A DNA stretch of 64,000 nt, taken from positions 4,712,001-4,776,000 of the forward strand of contig NC_089390.1 of the NCBI RefSeq assembly GCF_003171515.1, in the 5' to 3' direction. The notes beneath the pieces are model-generated. The model was given only the letters and a program-made list of their open reading frames with translations, was not told the DNA's origin and did not search any database. Both the position numbers and the translations under genes were made by a program. This DNA comes from Pyrenophora tritici-repentis. Taxonomy: Eukaryota; Ascomycota; Dothideomycetes; Pleosporales; Pleosporaceae. Below are positions 46,261-58,008 of the stretch, piece after piece. Within the stretch, counting starts at the first letter, position 1. Each line of letters begins with the position of its first letter.

Positions 46261-48284
46261 TCATGCAGTTGTGTTCGCGGAATTGCGCGCTATCTGTTCC
46301 TGTAGTGCTTTTTGGTATTGACCCCGCGCCGCATCGATCGCTCGAAGCAGAGGATCCACGATTTGATTAATGGCTTGTTTCCCACCCTTGATGGCCTCAG
46401 GATCGAATCTTCTTTTCTTTCTCTCTCGTTGATTGGACAGCTCGTTTTCTCTGCGTGCTTGCTCGATTCTGGCCACCCTGTCTGCCTCTGCCCTATCGGC
46501 TACAGCCTTGATGCGGTCGAGCGACTTATCCAGTGTCTCAATGAGCCGTGCAATCTCGTTGGCGCGATCTGGATCCCCCGAATAAAATACCGCCCAGAAG
46601 TAATGGAGAAACTCGACAGTGGTGTTGTGTGTCATGGTAAGATCGTCAAGTATCACTTCGGAAACATCTAGCTCCTTGGCTCGTTCACTTGTAGATATAG
46701 AGTTTGAGGATGACAGGTCGTCATTGTGCAGATGCCGTTTTCGAACAGCAGTCAGAACCTGTGAAGAGGCTGCACTGCGCGAAGATTTGCTCCCAACCTT
46801 TGTCTTCTTGGGAGCAGGACCCTCCTCATCACTACTGCTTTCATCGTTGATGTCGATTATGGAATGGAGATCAACGGTCGAAGAGCGACCATTATGCTCG
46901 TCGAACTTGCGAAGATCCTTCTGCAGAGTAGAAAGTGCCTCAGCAGGTGTACGCTTCGTATATGTCGCAGCACTCGTAGACGTGTGTACGCTCTGGCCTG
47001 CGGAGAAGAATCGGCTCTGATCATGTACTTTGAGAACAACCCTGTTGTCATCGTCGGCAAGCTGCAAGTCACGCAACCGTAACTCCTTGTAGGTCTGCTC
47101 ATCGAGCCCAACTGGACCATGCCGACTCGTGTCGGAAGGTGGGACATCCTTCATCATTTTCTCGCTCATACGATTCAGGACTCGGAGGATGGGTGCTTTC
47201 TCGTAATTGGATGGGTTCATGGTGAAGTCGGGTCGGTTGCCCTGCTTCTGACTATGATTGTTTTCGTTTGCCTCAATATTGATGAAGTTGGGAATGGAAG
47301 AAGCAAGCAGGTCCTGGGAACTATCTGCTGCCTCATCATAAGTCAGATATTTGTCGAGCTTCGGGTCGGACACATCCTTATCTTGGATGCGCTCGCCCTT
47401 TAGTTTTTTCATTAAGCGACTGTGAAAGAATCTCTCCCAGAAATCGCCTTCGCTCAGTTGGGGAACATTCTCGTTGTAGGCTTTCTGAACTATGGGGTGC
47501 TGCCTGAAAAGGAGCTCAATTTGCTCTTTTGTCAAGTTTAGCATCAGAGTGCCATTGACTGACTTTGACTTGATAACGGACAAGACGTTGTATGTTCCGG
47601 TAGTCTGCGATCTCTCCGTCGCATGTGACCTCAACATGTGCACGCGAGTAGACCAGAACTGCATAGAAAATTGCAAGACGCCGACAGACTCGGGTTTCTC
47701 CAAGAGAGCACGATCGAAGCGTTGACGAAGTGCTGGGCTCGAGTTGAGCAGTGACATTTGAAGCGCAGTATCAGCGAGTAGCTTTGCATCCTCGTACGTC
47801 TCCTCCTTGTCCTTGCCAGCTGCCGTCACGGTCTGGGCCATAGCCATGGCAGCCGATGCGCCATTGTCGCCTCCGGCTCCAGCAGTAGCAGCAACAGCAG
47901 CAGCAACAGGCGCTGGAGAAGCTTCACTTTGCTGTTTGGAAGCCTCAATCCACTTGCGCAACAGGCTGGTTATGTTCTGCTGATCATTGCGAGCGGCCGT
48001 GGAGGTGAAGGTAAAAGTGTGGTTTCCGGTTTGCGGTGATGGCTCCTTTACGACAATCTTTATGGAGGCTTTGGCCGAGGTAGCGGGCGTCTGCTGGAGA
48101 TCTGAACAGTTTAGCAACTTGTCAACTTCCCTTGTCTTGGTGTAGGCATACTTCCAATGTCTGCTATGGCTATGGACAGCGGAGGAAGCGCACCGCTGGC
48201 AGACTTCCAGGTCACTGTTTTGCCATCGGCAGACACAGAGACGATGCCATCCTGCTTCTTGTACTGAGCCGCGGCGTCAGTCAT
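46261..48284 (-). CDS. TFB1: TFIIH core subunit p62 / Tfb1
   Basis: A structural subunit of TFIIH, acting in RNA polymerase II initiation and nucleotide excision repair in the nucleus. Two exons, 48284-48152 and 48101-46261, join to 657 residues with a codon split A|AT giving IGNLQQTPATSAKASIK. The N-terminal roughly 110 residues form the PH/PTB-like domain (KKQDGIVSVSADGKTVTWKS). Two BSD-type regions follow near residues 170-205 and 238-285, the second with LTKEQIELLFRQHPIVQKAY and FWERFFHSRLMKKLKG. The C-terminal part contains VEFLHYFWAVFYSGDPDRAN and ends in a helix with RQ-rich repeats, as usual for the family. The linker around residues 65-90 is Ala/Gly-rich and looks species-specific. 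Confidence 0.93.
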
Positions 48285-49193
48285 TCTAGTGCGAGTATGG
48301 GTGGCGGCTGTGGTGTTGAGTCTTTGAGTCTGACGCGCACCAGCGATGGAAGTATGTACTAGTCTATCTTTGGCTTCCCCAGACTGACGCGGTGCACGTG
48401 ACCGCGCATCAGCCGCATCTACACATTTAGCCGCATCCCTCACTGGTAAGGTACCTAGGTATTTGGCTTTTGACCGCTGACCTAATCAAGAGCCACTGAC
48501 GGACATGAGATGCAAACCAGGGCGGGCCCAAGGAGCGTACCACCCCCCCTCTCCCCACCGTGGTATCTCGTTCGTTTGACTGTTCATTGACTGATGCTGA
48601 CGCATGTCATCGCAGATGGGTGAATGGGCAGCGTATCAGCCAAGAAGGTCAATACAGTTCTGCTGCAGCGGATACATATCCGTGTCAGCGCGGTAGGCTT
48701 GGCCACTTGTGCAAACACTATCGGCTGCAGAACACACCTGCGCCAGGCTTTACATAAGACGTGCGCTACTATTGGCTAGTGCGCCTCCGAGTATCCTCAT
48801 GAGCATTTGGTGCGTCATAGGCAGTCAGTCTCGTTCCTGGGCTGTGACGGGCAACAAAGGGCAGTGTCATGTTTGCGCATTCAAAGGCAAGAGGTAGTAC
48901 GCGGCACTCGTCTTATGCCCGTCACAGGGCCGGTAGCGAGGAAAAAGGAGTTGAGTCAGGCTCAAACACTTGCCTGAGTTAATCGTGTTTTGAGGCATTT
49001 GGTGAGGCCAGTCGGAACCAGGCTCGATCCACCGCGCGCTAGACCAGGACACGGGGCCGTACGCATGTGCTCATGCCAGGCTTCCTCATATTCTAGTAGA
49101 CGGCACATTGCTACCGCAGAAGCTTTCTTCTGTCCACCATCGTCGGCTTGGATGACACACATCCCCACGTCCGCTTTGACATCTTAATCCACC
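48285..49193. other. Divergent intergenic region, TFB1 / KGD1
   Basis: 909 bases that should hold both promoters. A TACCTAGGTA palindrome sits at 48452-48461, about 170 bases upstream of the TFB1 start. No gene is recognised. Confidence 0.4.
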
Positions 49194-52100
49194 ATGCTGC
49201 GCAATACTCTGCGCCAATGCTCCCGCCAGCTGCTGAGCACGCCGGCAAAGGCATCCTTCTCTAGCCTCGCACAGCCATCGAGGGCTGCCATTTCGACATG
49301 TCGCAGGCCTCTCGCCCTTGCGCAGCGTCGCCAATATGCAGTTTCCTCGGAAGACACCAACAAGGGCGTTGTGCGTGGAGCCCCAGACCTCATGTTCAAA
49401 CTCTGCGACCATGGCTAACCATGACCGCATAGGACCCCAACGACTCGTTTCTCCAAGGCAACACGGCAAACTACATCGATGCCATGTACATGCAGTGGAA
49501 GCAGGACCCCTCGAGCGTTCACTACTCATGGCAGGTCTATTTCCACAACATGGAGTCTGGCGACATGCCCGTGTCGCAAGCCTTCCAACCGCCGCCCAAC
49601 ATCATGAGCTCGCCCCAGGGCGCCACCCACAAGCCGGGAATGGGCATGGCCGCCGCCGAAGGCACCGAGGTCATGAACCATCTCAAGGTCCAATTGCTCG
49701 TGCGAGCCTACCAGGCCCGCGGTCACCACAAGGCAAAGATCGACCCACTGGGCATTCGCTCAGAGGCCGAGCAATTCGGATACAGCAAGCCGCGTGAGCT
49801 TGAGCTGTCGCACTACAACTTCACCGACAAGGACCTGGAGCAAGATATCGAGCTGGGCCCGGGTATTCTGCCGCGCTTCAGGACCGAGAGCCGCAAGAAG
49901 ATGAAGCTAAAGGAGATCATTGAAGCCTGTGAGCGTCTTTACTGCGGTTCCTATGGTATCGAATACATTCACATCCCGGACAGGGAGCAGTGCGACTGGC
50001 TCCGTGAACGCATCGAGGTCCCCACCCCATTCAAGTACTCTGTCGACGAGAAGCGCCGCATCCTGGACCGCCTCATCTGGGGTACCAATTTCGAGGCTTT
50101 CCTGGCTACCAAATACCCCAACGACAAACGCTTCGGTCTAGAAGGTGGTGAGAGTTTGATTCCGGGAATGAAGGCCCTGATTGACCGAAGTGTCGACTTT
50201 GGCGTCAAGGACATCGTCATTGGCATGCCGCATCGTGGACGTCTTAACGTGCTTTCCAACGTTGTCAGGAAACCCAACGAATCCATCTTTAGTGAATTTG
50301 CTGGTACTGCCGAGGCCAACGAGGAGGGCTCTGGTGACGTCAAGTACCATTTGGGCATGAACTTTGAGCGACCCACGCCATCTGGAAAGCGTGTCCAGCT
50401 CTCCCTGGTCGCTAACCCATCCCATTTGGAGGCCGAGGACCCCGTTGTTCTTGGAAAGACCCGCGCTATTCTGCACTACAACAACGACGAAAAGGACGCC
50501 ACGAGTGCTATGGGCGTTCTTCTCCACGGTGATGCTGCTTTCGCCGCACAGGGTGTTGTATACGAGACCATGGGTTTCCACCAGCTCCCCAGCTACCACA
50601 CTGGTGGAACAATCCACATCATCGTCAATAACCAGATTGGTTTCACTACCGATCCCAGATTCTCTCGTTCCACTCCATACTGCTCGGATATCGCCAAGGC
50701 CATTGATGCACCTGTCTTCCACGTCAACGGTGATGATGTCGAGGCTCTCAACTTTGTTTGCCAACTTGCAGCCGATTTCCGTGCTGAGTTCAAGAAGGAT
50801 GTCGTGATTGACATGGTCTGCTACAGGAAACAGGGTCACAACGAGACCGACCAGCCTTTCTTCACTCAGCCTTTAATGTACAAGAAGATCTCCCAACAAC
50901 CGCAAACACTAGACATCTACACCAAGAAGCTCCTAGAAGAAAAGACATTCACTAAAGAAGACATTGACGAGCACAAGGCCTGGGTCTGGGGTATGCTAGA
51001 TGAGAGCTTCAGCCGCAGCAAGGACTACGTTCCCAACTCCAAGGAGTGGCTCACTTCGGCCTGGAACGGCTTCAAGTCGCCCAAGGAGCTTGCTACCGAA
51101 GTACTGCCTCATCTACCAACTGCAATCGAGGAGTCTCAATTGAAGCACATTGCGGAGAAGATTGGAAGCGCACCGGAGGACTTCAACGTACACAAGAACT
51201 TGAAGCGTATCTTAGCTGGCCGCACTAAGACTGTCATGGACGGCAAGAACATCGATATGGCCACGGCGGAAGCACTGGCGTTCGGAAGTCTGTGCATGGA
51301 AGGCCATCACGTCCGTGTTTCCGGACAAGATGTCGAGCGTGGAACCTTCTCCCAGCGCCATGCTGTGCTCCACGACCAGGAGACAGAGAAGACATACACA
51401 CCTCTGCAAGACCTTAGCCCAGACCAGGCAACTTTCACCATCAGCAACTCTTCCCTAAGTGAATACGGAGTGTAAGCAAAAGGAAGCGTCTTGTTACACG
51501 TCACATTAGCTAATCATTCGCAGGCTCGGCTTCGAGTACGGTTACTCGCTGTCTTCCCCCAACGCTCTCGTTATGTGGGAAGCCCAATTCGGTGACTTTG
51601 CCAACACGGCCCAGGTCATCATCGATCAATTCATCGCTTCTGGTGAGGTCAAGTGGCTTCAGCGTTCCGGTCTCGTAATGAGCTTGCCACACGGTTACGA
51701 CGGTCAGGGTCCTGAACATTCCTCGGGACGTATGGAGCGCTATCTGCAATTGTGCAACGAGGACCCGCGTATCTTCCCATCACCGGACAAGCTTGACCGT
51801 CAACACCAGGACTGCAACATGCAGATTGCTTACACCACGAAGCCATCGAACCTCTTCCATCTTCTCCGTCGTCAGATGAACCGTCAATTCCGCAAGCCGC
51901 TTGTTCTCTTCTTCTCCAAGTCGCTCCTCCGACACCCGATCGCGCGTTCCAACATTGAAGAATTCACTGGAGACTCACACTTCCAGTGGATCATTGAAGA
52001 CCCGGCGCACGCAACTGGTGAGATTGAGTCGCATGAGGGAATCAACCGAGTCATCATTTGCACAGGTCAGGTTTACGCAGCGCTCGTCAAGGAGCGTGAA

Positions 52101-52439
52101 GCCCGTGGCGAGAAGGACGTTGCCATTACACGCATCGAACAGCTGAACCCCTTCCCATGGCAGCAACTCAAGGACAATCTCGACTCGTACCCCAACGCAC
52201 AGAACATCATCTGGTGCCAAGAAGAACCACTCAATGCTGGTGCATGGAGCTTCACCCAGCCCAGAATCGAGACGCTTCTCAACGAGACACAGCACCACAA
52301 CAGGAGGCACGTCATGTACGCCGGGCGCAACCCCAGTGCATCCGTTGCCACCGGACTGAAGGTCTCGCACAAGAACGAGGAGAAGGCCCTGTTGGAGATG
52401 GCCTTTACGGTCAAGCAGGACAAGTTGAAGAGCGAGTAG
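49194..52439 (+). CDS. KGD1: 2-oxoglutarate dehydrogenase E1 component, mitochondrial
   Basis: The thiamine-diphosphate-dependent decarboxylase of the TCA-cycle 2-oxoglutarate dehydrogenase complex. Three exons, 49194-49370, 49433-51471 and 51524-52439, sum to 1043 residues, a normal length. Exon 1 encodes an Arg/Ser-rich presequence ([19 protein letters not shown]). The E1 N-terminal segment is [19 protein letters not shown]. Core motifs include [17 protein letters not shown] near residue 325, [78 protein letters not shown] and [14 protein letters not shown]. The junctions GV|DP and EYGV|LGF preserve phase. The first donor is GTGCGT and the second GTAAGC. Confidence 0.96.
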
Positions 52440-53532
52440 GATTTCTCTTAGACTTCTGTAGGCCAGACTTATCGTTAGTTGCATTGCATTATTCCCATTC
52501 CTGCGATGCCATGAAGGCGAATTGGGACTTAGGTGGCTGGGTCTATAGGACTGTGTAGCTGTATATTTCCATCACTGCGGAGTTTTGCTTGCTCTAGTGT
52601 AATAAAAAAGCTGCATGTTTCTCTGTTATAATTCGGTATCTGTTCCCATGCCGTGACTGTAGCATGTATGATCACAAGCACAGACCGTGTGATAACCAAA
52701 AGATGTTCCGACTCGTTCGTGGGTCTCGGGTGAAGTAGAGCGAAACATAGTGACTTGATCAAAGCAGATAGGGACGCGATGAACGACATGTATCTACACA
52801 AGACCATGTGATGAAATTCTTCCGAGGGATTGAATGGCAGTTAGTTTTAGCCGTGTTGCAGTGTAGCCATATCAGGTAGAAGTCGATGCGAAACAAAAGA
52901 CTGAGGCTGAAGCTGACGGGCACAGGATGGTGATGGGATGGCTCTATGTCCGCGGGCCGGAAGATGTCGGGCAAACGTCAGTGTCGCGGTCTACATGGGC
53001 AGGAGCCCCGCCAACCCCTCGCACTCGTGCCCCTCCACTTTTCCGCCTCCGCACCGCATCATTGCCTTTAGCACGCGCGCTCCCGCAACAAAGCGCGTCA
53101 AATGCCGCCCAGCTCAGCAATCTACTCGTCTCGTCTATGACCAGACCGCGTCGAGCACCAATCTCGGCATATCTTTTACGAGAAATTCGGCCTTCATCCG
53201 GACTGACTGTGGCTGCTATCGGCGGTTGAGGTATCGTGAGCTCGTCACACCCGATCTCTTGCCGAGGGCTATAGCTCCAGTGCGCCTGCCAAACAAATGG
53301 CACAAAAGTGTGGTCCGCCTGCCCGACTCTACCCACCCTGACTTCATAATAACACCTGGCTCCGCTTTTGCTGAACTCGAGCTTGATAGCTTTTCACCGT
53401 CTTCTCCAAACTTCCCCATTCCCCATACTCACGCTCATCTTTGCTTCATCGTTGATACCATTATTGAAATCTGTAGCCCTTCAACCACGTACCACTTGTA
53501 CTATATATCCGACACAACAAAGCCTATAAAAT
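52440..53532. other. Intergenic region, KGD1 3' end to FBP1 promoter
   Basis: About 1.1 kb. The first part is AT-rich and contains AATAAAAAAG near 52601, a plausible polyadenylation signal for KGD1. The second part (about 52930-53530) is C- and CT-rich on the plus strand and is probably the FBP1 promoter and leader. It contains an open frame running into the FBP1 start, which I take as leader sequence. Confidence 0.4.
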
Positions 53533-54748
53533 ATGGCAAGCAACGGCAACGGCGAGGGAGGAGCAATTGCGCAGGAGAAGATCAACACAGACATCATCAC
53601 CCTCACACGATTCCTCACTGAAGAGCAGGCCAAGGTCAAGGAGGCGACAGGAGACTTCACGTGCGTTCACATGTCAAACTAGTACTTTGGACCCAGATAG
53701 CTAACTCTGCCTGCTACAGACTGCTATGCCACGCGCTTCAATTCGCCTTCAAGAGTATTGCATACTACATCCGAAGAGCAACATTGATCAACGTACGCGA
53801 CACCTCCATATTCCTGACTGACATCGACTGACATGCGCAGCTCACTGGCCTCCAAGGTACATCTAATACCACTGGTGATGACCAAAAGAAGCTTGATGTG
53901 ATTGGCGACGAACTCTTCATCAGCGCTATGCGCTCCTCGGGTCGCGTGCGCCTCCTCATCTCTGAAGAGCAAGAAGAGGCCATCGTCTTCCATGAGCACC
54001 CCAATGCCCGCTACGCCGTAGCCTGCGATCCAATCGACGGTTCCTCCAACCTCGACGCTGGTGTTTCCGTCGGCACGATTTTCGCAGTATACAAGCTTCC
54101 CGAGGGCTCCAAGGGTGTAAAGGAAGAGCTGCTCCTTCCTGGCACCGAAATGGTTGCCTCAGGCTTCACCATGTACGGCGCATCTGCTCAACTAGTCATA
54201 ACGATGAAGGGCGGCAATGTCAACGGCTTCACTCTTGACAACGCCTTCGGAGAGTTCATCCTCACTCACCCAGACATGAAGGTTCCCAAGACTAGGTCTA
54301 TCTACTCTGTCAACGAGGGTAACAGCATGTACTGGGAAGAGCCCGTCAAGGACTGGTGCAATAGCCTCAAGAACCCTGCCGAGGGCGGGAAACCATACAG
54401 CGCACGATACATTGGTTCCATGGTTGCAGATGCATACCGAACACTGCTATATGGAGGTATTTTCGCATATCCCGCAGATAAGAAGACACCAAAGGGCAAG
54501 CTGCGCATTCTCTACGAGTGCGCGCCTATGGCCATGGTTTTCGAGAATGGTATGGCTCCCGAACTTAATCCCCCATGCCGATAGCAAGTACTAACATATG
54601 CACAGCTGGCGGCTTGGCAGTCAACAGCAAGATGGAGCGCATGCTCGAAGTCGTTCCCGAGCACATCCACGACCGATCAGGCATCTTCTTGGGCTCAGAA
54701 GGTGAAGTCCAAAAGGTCATTGACGCGCACAAGAAATATCAGAAATAG
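53533..54748 (+). CDS. FBP1: Fructose-1,6-bisphosphatase
   Basis: The cytosolic gluconeogenic enzyme hydrolysing fructose 1,6-bisphosphate. Four exons, 53533-53660, 53720-53792, 53841-54549 and 54606-54748, give 350 residues. The N-terminal region has TDIITLTRFLTEEQ and FAFKSIAYYIRRA. The metal and active-site segment is ACDPIDGSSNLDAGVSVGTI near residue 130, preceded by DVIGDELFISAM. Substrate-binding features follow in YIGSMVADAYRTLLYGGIF and GKLRILYECAPMAMVFENAG, with the C-terminal RSGIFLGS. All three introns are 48-59 nt with GT-AG ends (GTGCGT, GTACGC, GTATGG donors). The start ATG at 53533 lies directly after a TATAAA sequence, which is too close to be the functional TATA box for this start. 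Confidence 0.95.
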
Positions 54749-55715
54749 TGTGCTGGTTAGGTGGCGGTAGAACACTTTGTTGTCAAATATCGTAATGATT
54801 CAAGGGCAGATAGGGTGATTGTATCGCTGATGCTCGAGAGTAATAAACAACTATCTGATACTTTGATTTCGATGTGAAGAAATCGCCCAACGATAACATG
54901 GAGTCATGTGCTGTGATATACGTTACCTCTTTCCAACAAGTCGATCATGGCAGAGGCTTTGACGATCAAGTAAATTCTTCATGAAGGTCATTGTCAAGTC
55001 ACAGCGTCTGAAATCACCACAACAAGTCAGGTAATCTATACTGAGATCAATGAGTATCATCTACGTTCATAAGATCTCTATCGCAGCGCACGCCCTCACT
55101 GACCTATCCAGCCTTGTACTAGATATATCAAACACTAAGCCATGCACACCACATCCACCATGATCATCATCTACCATTCATCCATTAGCCCTGTCCCAAA
55201 CCATTCTCGAGACGCCCGAACCCCAAACATGTAAAAGCCAGTTCATTCATTCATCATGGCTGCCGACTTGTGAGGTATCAAATTTGTTTGCGCTGAAAAG
55301 TCCCACCACTGGCCCACACCCTGTCATGTCGTCAGAAGACGGGGGGCCGTCTATCATACATACTAAAAGCAATTTCAAGGAAAGAAACCATAAAGAAGGG
55401 AAGAACCAAACTCGGAAGATGGAGATTGAGTATTTCGTATCACGTCCGATGTTCCAGTCAAGGAGTCGGTCGTTAAAGAAGAAGGTGTTACTACCAGGCT
55501 CGCCGTGAGGTGAATGCAACCTGGAAGCTGAGAAAGCCGACATCGAATCGTAAAACTTTTGAGTGCAATTGGTCATGAAAGCCGTCCCATGTCGTGAGAG
55601 AAAACCGTTGCCCGTGCGCCATTCGCCGCCGAAAGAAATCATTAAGCCATCACAACTTGCTGCCGTTCGAGAGAATCGCGGACCGAGCTCTACTCAGCGG
55701 CAACTAGAAAGAAGT
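54749..55715. other. Convergent intergenic region, FBP1 / PAB1
   Basis: 967 bases that should hold the 3' ends of both genes. AATAAACAAC near 54842 could be the FBP1 polyadenylation signal. Short open frames on both strands (55247-55642 minus, 55563-55871 plus) have no recognisable content. Confidence 0.4.
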
Positions 55716-58008
55716 TTAAGCTTTTTCTTCTTTGGACTCTTCCTTGGGAGCGTCCTTCTCAGGCTCACCCTCTTTGTTCTTGACGTATTCGTCATAGACG
55801 CTCATAGCCTCGTCAACCTTGGCGCGGAGAGCAGCCTCGTCGGCAGTGCTGACTATGTTAATACCAACTAGTTAGAATAAGGCGAGGTAACACTTACAGG
55901 TTGATCAACTCGCTGTTGTCCATCTCGAGAAGCATACCAGTGATCTTTCCAGCAAGCTCGGGCTGCATCTCGGCGATCTTGGGGTAAAGAGCCTCACCGA
56001 GCATCTGCTTCTGCTGGCCGGGGGCAGCACCTTGCAAAGCGCTCATGTCAACACCGGCGCCTCCAGGACCGCCGCGGCCACCCGGAGGGTAGTTAGGCAT
56101 AGGAGACTGTCCAGGACGGCCTTGAGGCATACCGCCACGTCCAGCGCCCTGAGGAGGGAAGCCCTGACCGCCGCGCATACCAGGAACACCAGCCATGGGC
56201 ACTTGAGGCATACCGGGCATAGGAGCCATGGGGACGCCACCGCGACCACCACGTCCGCCCATAGCCTGCTGTGCTGCCTGTGCAAGCTGCATGTACTGCT
56301 GGTTCATGTACGCAGGAGGGAAGGCACCGGGTGCCATGCCAGGAGGCATGTACATGGGGGGCATCTGCTGACCGTTGGGTCCGCCGCGACCGCCCTGCTG
56401 ACCGGGCATGCCGCCAGGGAAGCCAGCGCCACGGCCGCCTTGCTGACCAGGTATGCCAGCGGGGAACGGCATCTGACCTCGGCCACCGGCAGGGAACATC
56501 ATGGGCTGCTGACCAGGTGCAATGAACATCTGAGGGATGCCACCGAATTGTTGCTGCTGTTGTTGCTGCATGCGGAGCTGGTTGCGAGCCTGGATGGTAG
56601 CCTCGAGCTGGTTCTTGCGGACATCCTTGCGCTGGGCAAGGGCGACGTAGAGAGGCTTGTTCTCGATCATCTTCTGGTTCATCTCGGTGACAGCCTTGGT
56701 AGCCTCGTCGGGGTTGCTGAAGCAGACGAAACCGAAGCCCTTGCTCTTACCGAGGATCTTCTTCTCGCCCTTGATGGTGACCTTGTCGGCCTTCTCATCC
56801 TTCTTGTCATCGGAATCCTCCTTGGACTCGTCCTTGGCCTCCTCAGACTCCTCCTTGGACTCGTCCTTCTTCTCATCAGTCGCATCCTCGGAGCCCGCAG
56901 CAGGCATGGCATCACGCATGACCTTGGCGGAGGTAATGGTACCGAAAGGAGTGAACATGTCACGCAGCTTCTCGTCGTCGACATCGTCGTTGAGGTTCTT
57001 GATGTACAGGTTGACGCCCTGGTACTTGGACTGCTTCTCGAGACGCGCAGCCTCGTACTGCTTACGGAGCTCCTCCTCACGCTCATGCTTCTTCTGTGCA
57101 CGACCGACGTAGAGCTTCTGACCGCGGAAGTCGGTGTCGTTGAGAGCATCAACAGCAGCAGAGGCAGCCTCGTGCTTGATGTAGTTGACGAAACCAAATC
57201 CACGGCTCTTGCCCTGGTCGTCGCGGGCAATGGAGGCAGAGGTGATGTCACCGTGCTTCTCGAAGAGGTCACGGAAGTCCTCGTCAGAGACATCGAGATC
57301 GATGTTCTTGACGTAGATGTTGGTGAAGTTGGCCTTCATCTCCTCGAACTTGCTCATGCGCTCCTTCTTGGGGATGTGGTGGCCCACGAATACCTTCTTC
57401 TCGTTAAGCAACATGCCGTTCACATGCTTGATAGCATTGTTGGCGGCCTCAGCAGTCTCGTAGTGCACGAACCCGTAACCCTTGGAGTTACCAAGCTCGT
57501 CCTGAGCAACCTTGCAGCTCAAGATGTTACCAAAAGCGGCGAATGTGTCATGGAGAGCCTTGTTGTCAATGGCATGGTCCAAGTTCTTGATGAAGACGTT
57601 GCCCTGACCAGTCTTGCGCAGAGCGGGGTCGCGCTGAGACCACATGATACGGCAAGGCTTGCCCTTGATAACGGTGTAGTTGAGCTCTTCGAGGGCCTTC
57701 TCGCCGTCCTCAGAGCTGTTGTAGTTAACATAGGCGTAACCGAGCGAGCGACGGGTAACGGCGTCACGGCAGACACGGATAGACGCGACTTGGCCAATGG
57801 AGGAGAACAGCTCAAAGAGCATGGCCTCGGTAACGGAGGGATCGAGCTCGCCAACATACAGCGACGCAGAGTTCTGGTTGTGGGCGGGGGCAGCGGAGGT
57901 GGGAGTGGAGACCTCGCCCTGGGCAGCGGGGACGTTGGTGTTGATCTGAGCGCCGTTGGCGTCAGCACCGTCCTGGACGGGCGAGGTAGCGTTGGCAACT
58001 TCAGACAT
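55716..58008 (-). CDS. PAB1: Polyadenylate-binding protein
   Basis: Binds mRNA poly(A) tails and links them to translation initiation and deadenylation. Two exons, 58008-55898 and 55848-55716, encode 747 residues; the small last exon supplies the end of the MLLE domain ([20 protein letters not shown]). Four RRMs begin near residues 49 (SLYVGELDP), 136 (GNVFIKNLD), 229 (TNIYVKNID) and 332 (VNLYIKNLN), with RNP1 motifs such as GYAYVNY, GYGFVHY, GFGFVNY and GFGFVCF. RRM4 is interrupted by an acidic, Glu/Lys/Asp-rich insertion of about 50 residues. A long Pro/Gly/Met/Gln-rich linker leads to the MLLE domain ([20 protein letters not shown]). The very long open frame on the opposite strand is a by-product of this composition. 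Confidence 0.96.

Noticed and set aside
52938..53621. 227-codon frame running into the FBP1 start
   Set aside because: It overlaps the FBP1 first exon in a different frame and corresponds to the C-rich promoter and leader.
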